NCBI GenBank assembly: GCA_004552155.1
Contig: SFPF01000009.1
Span: forward strand, 1 to 27,625
DNA: 27,625 nt
Direction of reading: 5' to 3'
DNA from: Bacteroidales bacterium
Lineage (GTDB): Bacteria; Bacteroidota; Bacteroidia; Bacteroidales; Bacteroidaceae
Every line of letters begins with the position of its first letter. Position 1 is the first letter of the stretch. Shown in pieces: positions 17,101 to 25,360 of this stretch. The notes beneath the pieces were generated by a model. The model saw only the letters and a program-made list of their open reading frames with translations, made no database searches and was not told the DNA's origin. The position numbers and the translations under genes were made by a program.

Positions 17101-18523
17101 ACGAACCAATACATCATGACCACCCAGAACGGCGTAATCGCCCCGACGCAGCCGGGCGTGTACAAGGCTTCGCTCGAGGCAGCCAACGGCAGCGGCACGT
17201 CGAAGGCAGAGCAGGAACGCGCCCTCATCGTGTGCAATGAGGATAGCGAGAACGGTCTCTACTTCTCGGGCAACGCCAAGGTGACCGCCGCGAAAATCCC
17301 CACAGTGGCCGGCACGTCGCAATTCACCATTGACTGGTGGATGCAGGCGGGCACGGTGGACAAAACGTGCAACGGCATCGGCGACGCCGCCTCTACGCTG
17401 CTCCTCACCACCACGGCAGGCGGCGGCATGGAAGTGAGCATCAACGGCACGTCGGCGAAGACCACTTACAACGATTTCATCATTCCCGGTCAGTGGCACC
17501 ACTATGCCATTACGCTCAACGGCTACGAAGTGGCCTTCTACCGCGACGGCGAGAAATGCTATTCAAAATACCTCTGGAACACCTCGCTGCCCACACTCTC
17601 GAAGTTCTGCATCGGCACGGGCGGCGCACCGATGAACGGACAGATCGACGAGTTCCGCGTGTGGACGCAGGCACTCTCGCAGGAGCAACTCCGCACCTAT
17701 GCCAACGGGACGATTAAGGACATCGCCGCCGCACAGAGCAATCTCGGCCTGAAACTCTACTATCAGTTCAACCAAACGGGCGGCAACGTGACGGATGCCA
17801 CCTCCAACGGCAACATCGGCACGCGCTCGGGCTTCGGTCCCGACGGCGACGCCTGGGGACAGTCGAAAGGCGTGTTCTGCCTCAACTTCGGCGAGCGCAC
17901 TGCACAGGACGTGACGGCCAATTATCTCAAAAACTACAGCGCGCCCTTCTCGCACACGTCGACGCAGACCAACACCACCGTGAGCAACCGCTTCTATGCC
18001 CACCGTGAGCGGCGGCGTCACGACAGGCGTGCACGTGGACACGAAGAAGGACGACCTGATGACAATGACCACCATCTGGGACGGCTTCTCTACGCTCGCC
18101 AACCATAAGGTGTGGCAAAAGGTGACACTGCCTGCCGGCCACTATCTCTTCTCTGCCAACTACCACACGAAGTGGGAAGGACAGCCGGGACGCTCGTTCC
18201 TGGCCGTGGCTCAGGGCGACGGACTGCCCGACACGCAGGACCTGCACCTGGCCGATGAAACGGAAGTGTCGCTCGGCCTCGTGGTGAACATGAGCGAGAA
18301 AATCTGCCTCGCCATCAACAGTTTCACGCTTTCCCGCTACGACGGAGACACGGTGACCGACGGCACGATTTCCACCGACCTCGAAACGCTTCCCGCCGCC
18401 TCGCTCCCGCAAGCCGCCGACTGCCGCCGCACGGGCATCTACGACCTGAGCGGCCGCCGCATCGCCGAACCCGCCGAGCCGGGCATCTACATCATGAACG
18501 GCAAGAAGGTGATTGTGAAATAA
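14116..18523 (+). pseudogene. secreted C1-family cysteine protease with LamG/PKD domains and type IX tail, frameshifted near the end
   Basis: Signal peptide at residues 1-22 (ending LTASA). The papain-like domain spans about 65-335, with catalytic Cys84 (GGSCGSAS), His256 (VDHALTIVGYDD) and Asn292 (VNSWGSGW). A fibronectin-III-like domain (about 489-570), a LamG/concanavalin-like domain (575-775), three PKD/Ig-like domains (790-1040) and a second LamG (1045-1222) follow. The first frame loses homology at SNRFYA (about 17995) and runs to 18108. The remainder continues in the +1 frame from about 17990 to 18523. It ends with a Por-type C-terminal signal (GIYDLSGRR...GIYIMNGKKV), which directs type IX secretion. 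CACCGTGAGC occurs at both 17976-17985 and 18001-18010. As read, the product loses its export tail. I choose the ATG at 14116 over 14026 because of the signal peptide. Confidence 0.87.
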
Positions 18524-18539
18524 TTTTCTCTACAATCAG

Positions 18540-18577
18540 CCGGGTCTCGCGGGTTCAACCCGTGAGGCCTGGTTTTT
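18540..18577 (+). terminator. Rho-independent terminator after the C1 protease gene
   Basis: A 15-base stem with a few mismatches (18540-18554 with 18558-18572), loop TCA, then TTTTT. It starts 17 bases after the stop at 18523. Confidence 0.82.
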
Positions 18578-18592
18578 AATATCTGGCACGCC

Positions 18593-19124
18593 ATGGCCAT
18601 AAGCCTGCATTTCCATAAAACCTACGACGACCTCTTCGCCCGCTCCAAGATGTGGGGCAGCCCGGACCTGCCCGAGGGCATGGACTATCCTGCGGTGGAG
18701 GTTGAGGAGGACGGCGAGACGTACAGCGACCCGCTGATGTTCGTGTGCCAAATCCGTCTCGCACACGGGGATGCTTTACTTCTTTGCCAAGATAGAATAT
18801 TTCTTCGGAGATTATAAAGACTATGCTTCGCCGGGCATGGGGCAGTGGGCAGACGGTTGCATCAGAGTGATTTATGCCCCCAATGCCGACAACCTGCGCA
18901 CGCACAGCGTAGTAGACGAAGACGGCGAACCCTTCGGGCTGCCCGCCGAGGCGTTGGAGTTTGCCGCCTGTCCCGACAGGCGTCGCTCGCTGCTGCAACT
19001 CGACTGCGACGACGACCGCAACCTGCAATTCTACGACTGCGGCATGGTAAATCTGCTCATCGGCACGGACGACTTGGCGCACCGCCGTTTTGACAAGGCC
19101 TTTGGCTATCTGCACTCATTCTAA
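18593..19124 (+). pseudogene. DUF1963 (YwqG-like) protein, damaged in two places
   Basis: A small cytoplasmic protein family of unknown function. The N-terminal part (HFHKTYDDLFARSKMWGSPD, then DPLMFVCQIR) is read from the ATG at 18593. After QIRL, near 18755, the homologous frame changes by +1 and continues HTGMLYFFAKIEYFFG to YLHSF, ending at 19124. Relatives have a dozen or so residues (like DLAPYD...LLP) between QIR and HTGMLYFF, so about 40 bases seem to be missing. A second, in-frame gap is likely near 18975: FAACP runs directly into DRRRSLLQLD, without the LLG.P segment usual in the family. The gene lies directly behind a terminator and shows no promoter of its own. Confidence 0.75.
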
Positions 19125-19125
19125 T

Positions 19126-19173
19126 ATAAAAGAAGCGGGATGCCTGGCACTTGGCCAAGCATCCCGCTTTTAT
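19126..19173. terminator. bidirectional terminator between DUF1963 and ompA-like genes
   Basis: Two 16-base arms (19133-19148 and 19154-19169) pair with one mismatch around ACTTG. They are flanked by ATATAAAAG on the left and TTTTATTT on the right. It serves both convergent genes. Confidence 0.87.
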
Positions 19174-19191
19174 TTAACTCCTATCTTAATA

Positions 19192-20330
19192 TTATTTCTC
19201 TACTGCCGTACCGATGACCACACGATTGTCGTCGTTGGCGGCAAAAGGTTGCACGGTGTCGCCCTTATACGCGGTCTTGATGCGCGAGGCGGGAATGCCG
19301 TGCTTTTGCGTGAGGATTTTGGCAACGGCCTGCACGCGCTGACGCGAAAGGTTGCGGTTGATACCCGTGTTGCCCGAGGGTGGTTTTTGAGCCATTGGGC
19401 GAAGGCGGCAATCTTGGCTGCCTCATCTTCTGTCACCTCCGCTTTGGCGAGGGCGAAACGCACGGTCAGGCCTTCGCTTTCGGGTTTCTGCTCCACGGGC
19501 TTGGGTTGCGGCTTGACTTCGGGCTTGGGTTGCGGTTGCGCAGCGGGCTCCGCGACAGGCGCGGGGGAAGCCGTCTGCGGCTTTTCGGCCTGCGCAGCAG
19601 GCGCGGGCTGCACTGGCGCGGGCTGCACTGGTGCGGGCTGCGGCACGTAAACGGGCTCTGCGCCCTTCTTCTTGCCGCCGAAGCGGAAGTTCACGCCGAG
19701 GAGGGCCTGCAACTGCCAGTCGCCGTGGCCGTTGATTTTGGCGTTGAAACGGTCTTGCAGGTTGTTGGCGGTTACTTCGAGGTTGATGCCGATGAGTTTC
19801 GACACGTTGGCTTCGAGTTGCAAGCCCACGCGGAAGTTGTGCACGAAGCGGCGGTCGTCCCAACCGAGATGCTGGTTGCCGTCGGCGAGGGCGGAAGCGG
19901 CGAGGTGCTTGAAGTCGTCGTTGCGCCACGTCACGCCGAAGCCGGCACCGCCGATGAGGTAGAGGTCCATGAGGGTTTCCTTGCCCGGGGCGAAGACACG
20001 GCAGAGGTTGAGCATGAGGTCGAGGTCGGTGACGGCGTAGTTGTAGTCGTACTTCTGACCCGAATAGCGGAAGCCGCCCTTATTGTTGATGCCGCTCACG
20101 TGGAGGCGTGCACCGACGGCGGGGGCGAGCATGGCACCCACGTTCACGCCGCCAATGGGCGTGATGAGTTTCGTGGCGTCGTAGTTGGTAAAGGTGGTTT
20201 GCGCTCCGCCTTGAATGCCGGCGAAGAAGTAGGGATAGGAGCGGGTTTGCGCGTCCTTGCGCTCCTGTGCAGCGGCCGTGGTGACCATTGCCAGCGAGAG
20301 CAGGAGCGCGAAAAGTTTTAAGTTGTTCAT
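19192..20330 (-). pseudogene. OmpA-like outer-membrane protein, frameshifted in the peptidoglycan-binding domain
   Basis: Signal peptide at 1-21 (ending TTAAA). An eight-strand-type barrel spans about 30-230 (YFFAGIQGGAQTTF to LLGVNFRFGGKKK). A Pro/Ala/Gln/Lys-rich linker (PAPVQPAPVQPAP, PQPKPEVKPQPKP) follows, then the start of an OmpA C-terminal domain to NHPRAT. There the frame fails (about 19385-19400): the remainder, SGNTGINRNLSRQRVQAVAK to VVIGTAVEK, lies in the -1 frame and ends at 19192. Relatives have about a dozen residues here (like TVTGYADKxTG), so the loss is more than one base. Both frames read sensibly across CGGGCAACACGGG, as expected if a deletion joined two copies of a short word. 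The first frame as read ends at 19200 with foreign sequence. Confidence 0.87.
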
Positions 20331-20351
20331 ATTGGGTGGGGTTATTTAATT

Positions 20352-20437
20352 AGTAAACAAGTAAACGAGTAGACAAGTAAACGAGACAAGTCACATAAGG
20401 CGAATAATTTTCAAACTAGTAAACAAGTAAACAAGTT
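20352..20437. repeat. 8-bp repeat tracts (family B), copy 4
   Basis: Two B tracts (20352-20387 and 20416-20437) flank a GACAAGTCACATAAGGCG stretch between the 7TM-HD and ompA-like genes. In ompA sense the tract ends CTTGTTTACTAATT about 22 bases before the ATG at 20330. Confidence 0.85.
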
Positions 20438-20441
20438 GCCC

Positions 20442-22565
20442 CTACTTGCGCCAGGTGCGGTGGAGGCCCGTGCCGAAGAGCGTGGTGTGGGGGCGCGGCT
20501 CGGGCGTTTCGCCCTGTTTGAGTTCGGGATAGGCGATGCGCGTGTGGTAGATGGTTTTTAGGCTGTCGGTGAGCACCTTCTTGGCATCTTCGATGTCGCG
20601 GAAGGTGATGGGGCATTGGCGGAAATAGCCTTCGGCCACTTGCGCGTCGATGATTTTCTCGACCAACGCCTTGATGTTTTCTTCAGAATACTCTTTGAGG
20701 CTGCGCGAACTGGCCTCTACGGCATCGCACATCATGAGGATCGCCTGCTCACGTGTGAAGGGATTGGGGCCGGGATAGTCGAAGGCATCGGGCGGCGTTT
20801 GTCCCTCGTGGCTGTTTTGCCAGCGAATGTAGAAATACTTGGTGCGCCCCTTGCCGTGGTGCGTGCTGATGAAGTCGCGGATCACGGTAGGCAGGTGGTA
20901 CTTGTCGGCCAACTTCAAGCCTTCGGTGACGTGGCTGATGATGATGCGCGCGCTGCTTTCCTCGTCAAGACTGTCGTGCGGGTTCACGCCGCTCTGGTTC
21001 TCAGTGAAGAAGGCGGGGTTGCGCATCTTGCCAATGTCGTGGTAGAGCGCGCCGGCACGCACGAGTTGGGGCTTTGCCCCGATTTTGTCGGCCACCTCTG
21101 CCGCGAGGTTTGCCACTTGCAGGGAATGGATAAATGTGCCTTGCGCCACCTTAGACATGCGGCGCAGAATGCTGTTGTTGGTATTGGTAAGTTCCACGAG
21201 CGTCACGCCGGAGGTGAAGCCGAAGGTCTTTTCGATGAGATAGAGCAAGGGGTAGGCAAAGAGTTGGAGCACGCCGCCGATGACAATATATATATATGTA
21301 GACACGTCGAGCATGGAGAAGTCGATGCCTTGCGCCAATTCGCACGCCATCATCGTGGACAACTGCACCACGGTGACGGCCAGGGCCACGCGCATCAGTT
21401 GCGAGCGCTCCGTCAGTTCGCGCAGGGCGTAGATGGCCACGAGGCTCCCCATCATCTCCACGCAGAGGAACTCATAGGGCGCGTGCAGCGCGATGCTCGA
21501 AAGCAGGAGGGTGACCACGGCCGAAAGGAACGCCGTGCGCGAGTCCATGAAGACGCGCACGAACATCGGCACAATGACATAGGGCACCATATAGACGCTG
21601 TAGAACATGTGCTTCATCAGCGCGTAAGTCAACAGCGGGAACACGGCGATGAGGCAGAACATCAGGAAGATGCTGTGGGGCGAGGCGAGATAGTCGCGGC
21701 GGAAGAGTTTGAGGTAGCCCACGAAGGCGAGGCAGAGCAGGGTCACGAAGAGCATCTGCCCGAATATCGTGGACCACAGCCCTTCGGACGGGCTGCTGCG
21801 GCGGTTGCTCTCGCGCTCGAACGACTGCAATATCTTGTACTGCTCGGGACTGACGATTTCGCCCCGGTCGATGATGCGCTGCCCGCTCTGCACCATGCCG
21901 CTCGCAGGCGCCACGGCGGCGAGGAGGTCGCTAAACGCGGCGTTGGTCTTGGCGGTGTCGCAGGCAAGATTGGGAGAAAGATAAGAATTGATATTGCAGC
22001 GGGTGAGGATTTCGCGGGCAAAATGCGCGGTGTCGGCCGACATGATGTATTCGTAGGCGGAGCGCGTGGTGAAGATGTCGTCCGCGCCGCGCTGCACCGC
22101 CTCCGTGCCGCTGATGATGCGCACGCCCTTGAGTTTGTGGCGCGTGAGTTCGGTCATGGCCTCGTTGGACACGATGCCGCTCTCATAAACTTGGTTCAGG
22201 AGTTTCGCCACGTGGACGGCATAGGCGGGCGGTACGCTTCTGAGCGCGTCCGTGCGGCGGGCTTGCTCAAAGGCTTTGAGTTGGCTCTTGCCGGCATCGG
22301 GCGTCCAGCAGAAAAAGGGCAGGAAGTTCTTGGTTGCGCTGTCGCGCTCTGCCTGCAACTCCTCTGCGGTCTTGTAGATGGGGAAGTCGTACGTGGCAAT
22401 CAGCGGCGCATAGCGCCACGGGCGATACAGTTCGTACTCGTAGCCGAACTTGCTCTCGCGTGGCATGAAATAGGCGAGCGCACCGATGGTGAGCAGAAGC
22501 ATCAGTGCCACTGCCACGCTGCCGCGCATCTTGTCGCCGCGCTTTTCCACTGTATTACTTGCCAT
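20442..22565 (-). CDS. 7TM-HD phosphodiesterase (PgpH/YqfF-like)
   Basis: A 707-residue membrane protein. One N-terminal transmembrane helix (about 15-33) is followed by an extracytoplasmic 7TMR-HDED region (about 40-260), a multi-helix membrane domain (265-445) and a cytoplasmic HD domain (450-680). The metal-ligand motifs are present: H480 in FIHSLQVA, H509/D510 in ALYHDIGKM, H545 in IISHVTEG, HH at 569-570 and D614 in MMCDAVEASSRSL. In Listeria, PgpH of this architecture degrades cyclic di-AMP; that substrate is inferred here. No segment seems missing. Family B repeats lie directly before the start codon. Confidence 0.92.
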   Translation of the reverse strand: MASNTVEKRGDKMRGSVAVALMLLLTIGALAYFMPRESKFGYEYELYRPWRYAPLIATYDFPIYKTAEELQAERDSATKNFLPFFCWTPDAGKSQLKAFEQARRTDALRSVPPAYAVHVAKLLNQVYESGIVSNEAMTELTRHKLKGVRIISGTEAVQRGADDIFTTRSAYEYIMSADTAHFAREILTRCNINSYLSPNLACDTAKTNAAFSDLLAAVAPASGMVQSGQRIIDRGEIVSPEQYKILQSFERESNRRSSPSEGLWSTIFGQMLFVTLLCLAFVGYLKLFRRDYLASPHSIFLMFCLIAVFPLLTYALMKHMFYSVYMVPYVIVPMFVRVFMDSRTAFLSAVVTLLLSSIALHAPYEFLCVEMMGSLVAIYALRELTERSQLMRVALAVTVVQLSTMMACELAQGIDFSMLDVSTYIYIVIGGVLQLFAYPLLYLIEKTFGFTSGVTLVELTNTNNSILRRMSKVAQGTFIHSLQVANLAAEVADKIGAKPQLVRAGALYHDIGKMRNPAFFTENQSGVNPHDSLDEESSARIIISHVTEGLKLADKYHLPTVIRDFISTHHGKGRTKYFYIRWQNSHEGQTPPDAFDYPGPNPFTREQAILMMCDAVEASSRSLKEYSEENIKALVEKIIDAQVAEGYFRQCPITFRDIEDAKKVLTDSLKTIYHTRIAYPELKQGETPEPRPHTTLFGTGLHRTWRK

Positions 22566-22575
22566 AAAGAACTAT

Positions 22576-22645
22576 TTTAGTAAACAAGTAAACGAGTAAA
22601 CAAGTAAACAAGACAAGTTACTCATGAAATAATTAGTAAACAAGG
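22576..22645. repeat. 8-bp repeat tract (family B), copy 5
   Basis: Five B units (22576-22611), then GACAAGTTACTCATGAAATAA, then a further partial unit (22634-22645). In the sense of the 7TM-HD gene it ends TTGTTTACTAAAAT about 12 bases before the ATG at 22565. Confidence 0.85.
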
Positions 22646-22648
22646 AGA

Positions 22649-22783
22649 TTTTCGTGCAAGCGAGAGCAGAGCCGAACGATTGCGTTAAGCCAAATGAGCA
22701 AAAGCGAGTTTACTCGAATTTTGCCATGGCGAGCAATCGCACTTTTAAGAACTTGTTCGGGCTATGCCGAGCGCAGCCGAAAA
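22649..22783. repeat. family C palindrome carrying a 71-nt insertion
   Basis: The left arm (22649-22677) matches the 13933 copy. The right arm resumes at GAACTTGTTCGGG (22749-22783). Between them, 22678-22748 is a 71-nt insert flanked on both sides by GAAC. The insert begins GATTGCG and has GCAATCGC near its end, so it is itself an imperfect inverted repeat, MITE-like in form. It encodes nothing convincing. Confidence 0.75.
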
Positions 22784-22818
22784 TGTCAAGAAAACGTCTG
22801 TTGAAAACGAACTTGGGC

Positions 22819-22838
22819 GGGCGTTCTGCAGAACGCCC
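22819..22838. repeat. 20-bp perfect palindrome
   Basis: GGGCGTTCTGCAGAACGCCC is its own reverse complement. It lies between the family C and family A remnants in the 426-base gap 22566-22991, which otherwise consists of repeats with no gene. It could be a protein-binding site or part of another dispersed element. Confidence 0.75.
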
Positions 22839-22867
22839 CTACTGCCGAGCGCCGCCGGAAATATTGA

Positions 22868-22972
22868 ATTAGTGAAAATTCGTGCGACCGATCAGGTCGC
22901 TATTAATATAATTGAGCATGTTTCGTGTAAATTCGTGAAATTCGTGGGCAAAAAATCTGAAATTCGTGGGCC
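22868..22972. repeat. half of a palindromic element (family A), copy 3
   Basis: It corresponds to the right half of copies 1 and 2: ATTCGTGCGACCGATCAGGT, then diverged TTCGTGTAAATTCGTG and two TTCGTGGGC words. The left arm and spacer are absent. One base in the core arm differs (GATC for GAAC). Confidence 0.72.
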
Positions 22973-22991
22973 GTAAAAACCAACCCACCTA

Positions 22992-23675
22992 TTAAAATAC
23001 GTACGTCAACTGCACTTGGAACGTATTGGTCTTGAAGTCCACGTCCTGCCACTCAATGACGCTCCCGTTTTGGTCGTTAATATGAGGCACGGTTGTTGTG
23101 CCCGTCTTGCCGAAGGCGAAGTTGTAGCCCACGCCCACCTCGACATGTCCGAGCACTTTGATGCCTGCACCGATGTTCCACGTGGTCACCATGTTTTCTT
23201 TCTTAAACACGCCGTCGTAGTTGGTCCACTTGGTGTTGCCGATGCCGAAACCAAACTGCGGGCCGGTGGCGAGATACACGGAACCTACTTTGCCGAGGCC
23301 GATGCTGTAACGCAGGTTCACGGGAATTTCAAAACTGTGATAGTTGTTCGTAGTGCTGACAGTGGAATACGTGCCGTCATCATTTTGCACGTAGTTGCCA
23401 TCCGCGTCATATTTCCAGTCGCCCATATTCATGCGGCGCAACGAATACTGGATGGACGCATCAACGCCCAAACCGAGCGGCAAACTGAGATAGACCTTCG
23501 GACCGATAAACCAACCGGCGCGATTGTTCGTATCAAAACTTGTCTTGAAATTCTTCATCTTTACTTTGGAATAGTTCCAGCCGCCCGTTACGCCCCAGTC
23601 GAAACCGATGGCGGCGGCAGGCAGCGCACTGGCTAAAACAAACAATAAGGTCAGCGAGCAAATAATCTTTTTCAT
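22992..23675 (-). CDS. small outer-membrane beta-barrel protein
   Basis: A 227-residue protein with a signal peptide (1-22, MKKIICSLTLL to ALPAAA), then a porin-family (OMP_b-brl_2-like) barrel. Amphipathic strands such as GPKVYLSLPLGLGVDASIQY alternate with short charged loops, and it ends in the aromatic FQVQLTYVF typical of BAM substrates. I start at MKKIICS (23675); the open frame upstream only translates the 8-bp repeats. No ligand can be inferred. The nearest neighbour upstream is nhaD, separated by a B-repeat hairpin, so co-transcription is doubtful. Confidence 0.83.
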   Translation of the reverse strand: MKKIICSLTLLFVLASALPAAAIGFDWGVTGGWNYSKVKMKNFKTSFDTNNRAGWFIGPKVYLSLPLGLGVDASIQYSLRRMNMGDWKYDADGNYVQNDDGTYSTVSTTNNYHSFEIPVNLRYSIGLGKVGSVYLATGPQFGFGIGNTKWTNYDGVFKKENMVTTWNIGAGIKVLGHVEVGVGYNFAFGKTGTTTVPHINDQNGSVIEWQDVDFKTNTFQVQLTYVF

Positions 23676-23695
23676 AATTGAGAGATTTTTATTTT

Positions 23696-23820
23696 TAGTA
23701 AACGAGTAAACGAGTAAACGAGTAAACGAGTAGACAAGTAAACGAGTAGACAAGACAAGTTACTTACAGCAAGACATTCATGTCTCGTCTACTTGTTTAC
23801 TTGTAAACTTGTCTACTAAT
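23696..23820. repeat. 8-bp repeat tracts (family B), inverted pair
   Basis: Seven or more B units in one orientation (23696-23756) and four in the opposite orientation (about 23784-23818) flank a GACAAGTTACTTACAGCAAGACATTCATGTCTC-type centre. The two tracts can form a long hairpin between nhaD and the outer-membrane gene and may end nhaD transcription. The left tract ends CTCGTTTACTAAAAAT about 20 bases before the ATG at 23675. Confidence 0.87.
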
Positions 23821-23834
23821 TCTAAAATGGGATA

Positions 23835-25175
23835 CTATAATCCAAGCGCTTTCTCGGCAGCATAGAAAAGCATACCTGCGAGATAGCCCACAAAGGCCAG
23901 CCACGTGAAATGCTTGAGATACCAGCCGAAGGTGATTTTTTCCAAACCCATCACCACCACGCCGGCAGCCGAGCCAATAATCAGCATCGAGCCGCCCACG
24001 CCGGCGCAATAGGCCAGCAGTTGCCAGAAGATGCCGTCGACGGCAAAGTCGCCGGTAGAAATGGGATACATGCCCATGCAGCCCGCCACGAGCGGCACGT
24101 TGTCCACGATGCTCGACACCACGCCGATCACGCCCGTGACGAGATAGTGGTTGCCGTTGCTCACCTCGTTGAGCCATTGACCGAAGGCTGTAAGCACATG
24201 CGTTTCCTGCAACACGCCCACTGCCATGAGAATGCCGAGGAAGAAGAGAATGGTGGAGAGGTCGATGCGCGAAAGCAACTTCGTGACGCGCTGCTTCATG
24301 GAGCAGTCAACCAGTTTGTTGCGGTAGAAGATTTCCGTCATCGTCCACAGCAAGCCCAGCACGAGCAGAATGCCCATAAAGGGCGGCAGGCCCGTGAGGA
24401 AACGGAACACGGGCACAAAGCACAGGCCGCCCACGCCTACGAAGAACACGAGGTTGCGCTCCCAAAGCGAGAAGACCACCTCGTCGGCGTGCGTCTTGGC
24501 TGAATGGTGCTGCCCGTCGGGCAACTTGCCTTTGAGCGAGAATTGCAGGAGGAAGGTAGGCACAACCACCGAGACAATCGACGGCAGGAGCACCTCGCTC
24601 ATCACGCCCGTAGTGGTGATGCAGCCCTTAATCCACAGCATAATGGTCGTAACGTCGCCGATGGGCGAGAACGCGCCGCCCGAGTTGGCTGAGAGGATTA
24701 CGAGCGCGGCATACGTGAGGCGGTCTTTCGGGTCGCGCACGAGTTTGCGCAGCACCATTACCATCACGATGCTCGTGGTGAGATTATCGAGAATAGCCGA
24801 GAGCACAAAGGTGATGCCGGCCACGCGCCATAGCAGTTTGCGCTTGGAGCGGGTGGCGAGGCGGTCGCTCACGAAGTTGAAGCCGCCGTTGGCATCAACG
24901 ATTTCAACAATCGTCATGGCCCCCATCAGGAAGAACAGGATTTCGCCCGCGTCGCCGAGGTGGCGCAGCAGCAAGTGCTCGTTGATAAGTTGCGAGGCCT
25001 TATCGGAAGCCATTCCCGCCACTTCGGGGAAATACTGGCCGGGGTCGACCATAAACAACGTCCAGCACGCCACGCACATCAGCAGAGCCGTGGCGGCCTT
25101 GTTGATTTTCAACACACTCTCTAAGGCTATGCACATATAGCCAAACAGGAAAACGAAGATAATGATTGCGGTCAT
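23835..25175 (-). CDS. nhaD: Na+/H+ antiporter, NhaD family
   Basis: A 446-residue inner-membrane antiporter of the ion-transporter superfamily with about a dozen hydrophobic segments. NhaD-type motifs are present: LGDAGEILFFLMGAMTIVEI near residue 75, LSAILDNLTTSIVMVM near 125, SANSGGAFSPIGDVTTIMLW near 165, and SSIVDNVPLVAGCMGMYPI near 360. The last matches the former within the inverted-repeat fold. The end, GLEKITFGWYLKHFTWLAF, is also family-like. It exports sodium in exchange for protons. It has its own promoter and a stem-loop at the 5' end of the leader. No segment seems missing. Confidence 0.92.
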   Translation of the reverse strand: MTAIIIFVFLFGYMCIALESVLKINKAATALLMCVACWTLFMVDPGQYFPEVAGMASDKASQLINEHLLLRHLGDAGEILFFLMGAMTIVEIVDANGGFNFVSDRLATRSKRKLLWRVAGITFVLSAILDNLTTSIVMVMVLRKLVRDPKDRLTYAALVILSANSGGAFSPIGDVTTIMLWIKGCITTTGVMSEVLLPSIVSVVVPTFLLQFSLKGKLPDGQHHSAKTHADEVVFSLWERNLVFFVGVGGLCFVPVFRFLTGLPPFMGILLVLGLLWTMTEIFYRNKLVDCSMKQRVTKLLSRIDLSTILFFLGILMAVGVLQETHVLTAFGQWLNEVSNGNHYLVTGVIGVVSSIVDNVPLVAGCMGMYPISTGDFAVDGIFWQLLAYCAGVGGSMLIIGSAAGVVVMGLEKITFGWYLKHFTWLAFVGYLAGMLFYAAEKALGL

Positions 25176-25212
25176 GTCACTTCTTTTAGGAGATAATTTT
25201 TGGGTATAGCAG

Positions 25213-25228
25213 TTTTCTTGTAAGAAAA
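25213..25228. promoter_or_regulatory. inverted repeat in the nhaD leader
   Basis: TTTTCTTGTAAGAAAA: two 7-base arms around GT. It lies at the predicted 5' end of the nhaD transcript and resembles the palindrome at 25310-25323, so both may bind the same regulator. Confidence 0.45.
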
Positions 25229-25236
25229 TCAGTCTG

Positions 25237-25268
25237 CAAAGAAACTAAATAATCGCGACCGCACCAAA
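25237..25268 (-). promoter_or_regulatory. promoter of nhaD
   Basis: On the minus strand TTTG (25265-25268), 20 bases, then TTTCTTTG (25237-25244), a near match to TAnnTTTG. Transcription would start near 25230, about 55 bases before the ATG. Confidence 0.5.
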
Positions 25269-25309
25269 GTTTCGGTTGAAATATCCGAGAAAACGGCGTA
25301 AAATAACCC

Positions 25310-25323
25310 TTTCTTATAAGAAA
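25310..25323. promoter_or_regulatory. palindrome upstream of nhaD and tRNA-Arg
   Basis: TTTCTTATAAGAAA is a perfect 14-bp palindrome. It lies about 42 bases upstream of the nhaD -33 element and 37 bases before the tRNA -7 box. Confidence 0.45.
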
Positions 25324-25360
25324 AAGGCGGTTTCAAGGGTAGTTTCTACGAAAAAAAAAC

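Noticed and set aside
20616..22580. 654-codon open frame antisense to the 7TM-HD gene
   Set aside because: No homology; histidine/alanine/valine-rich shadow of a certain gene.
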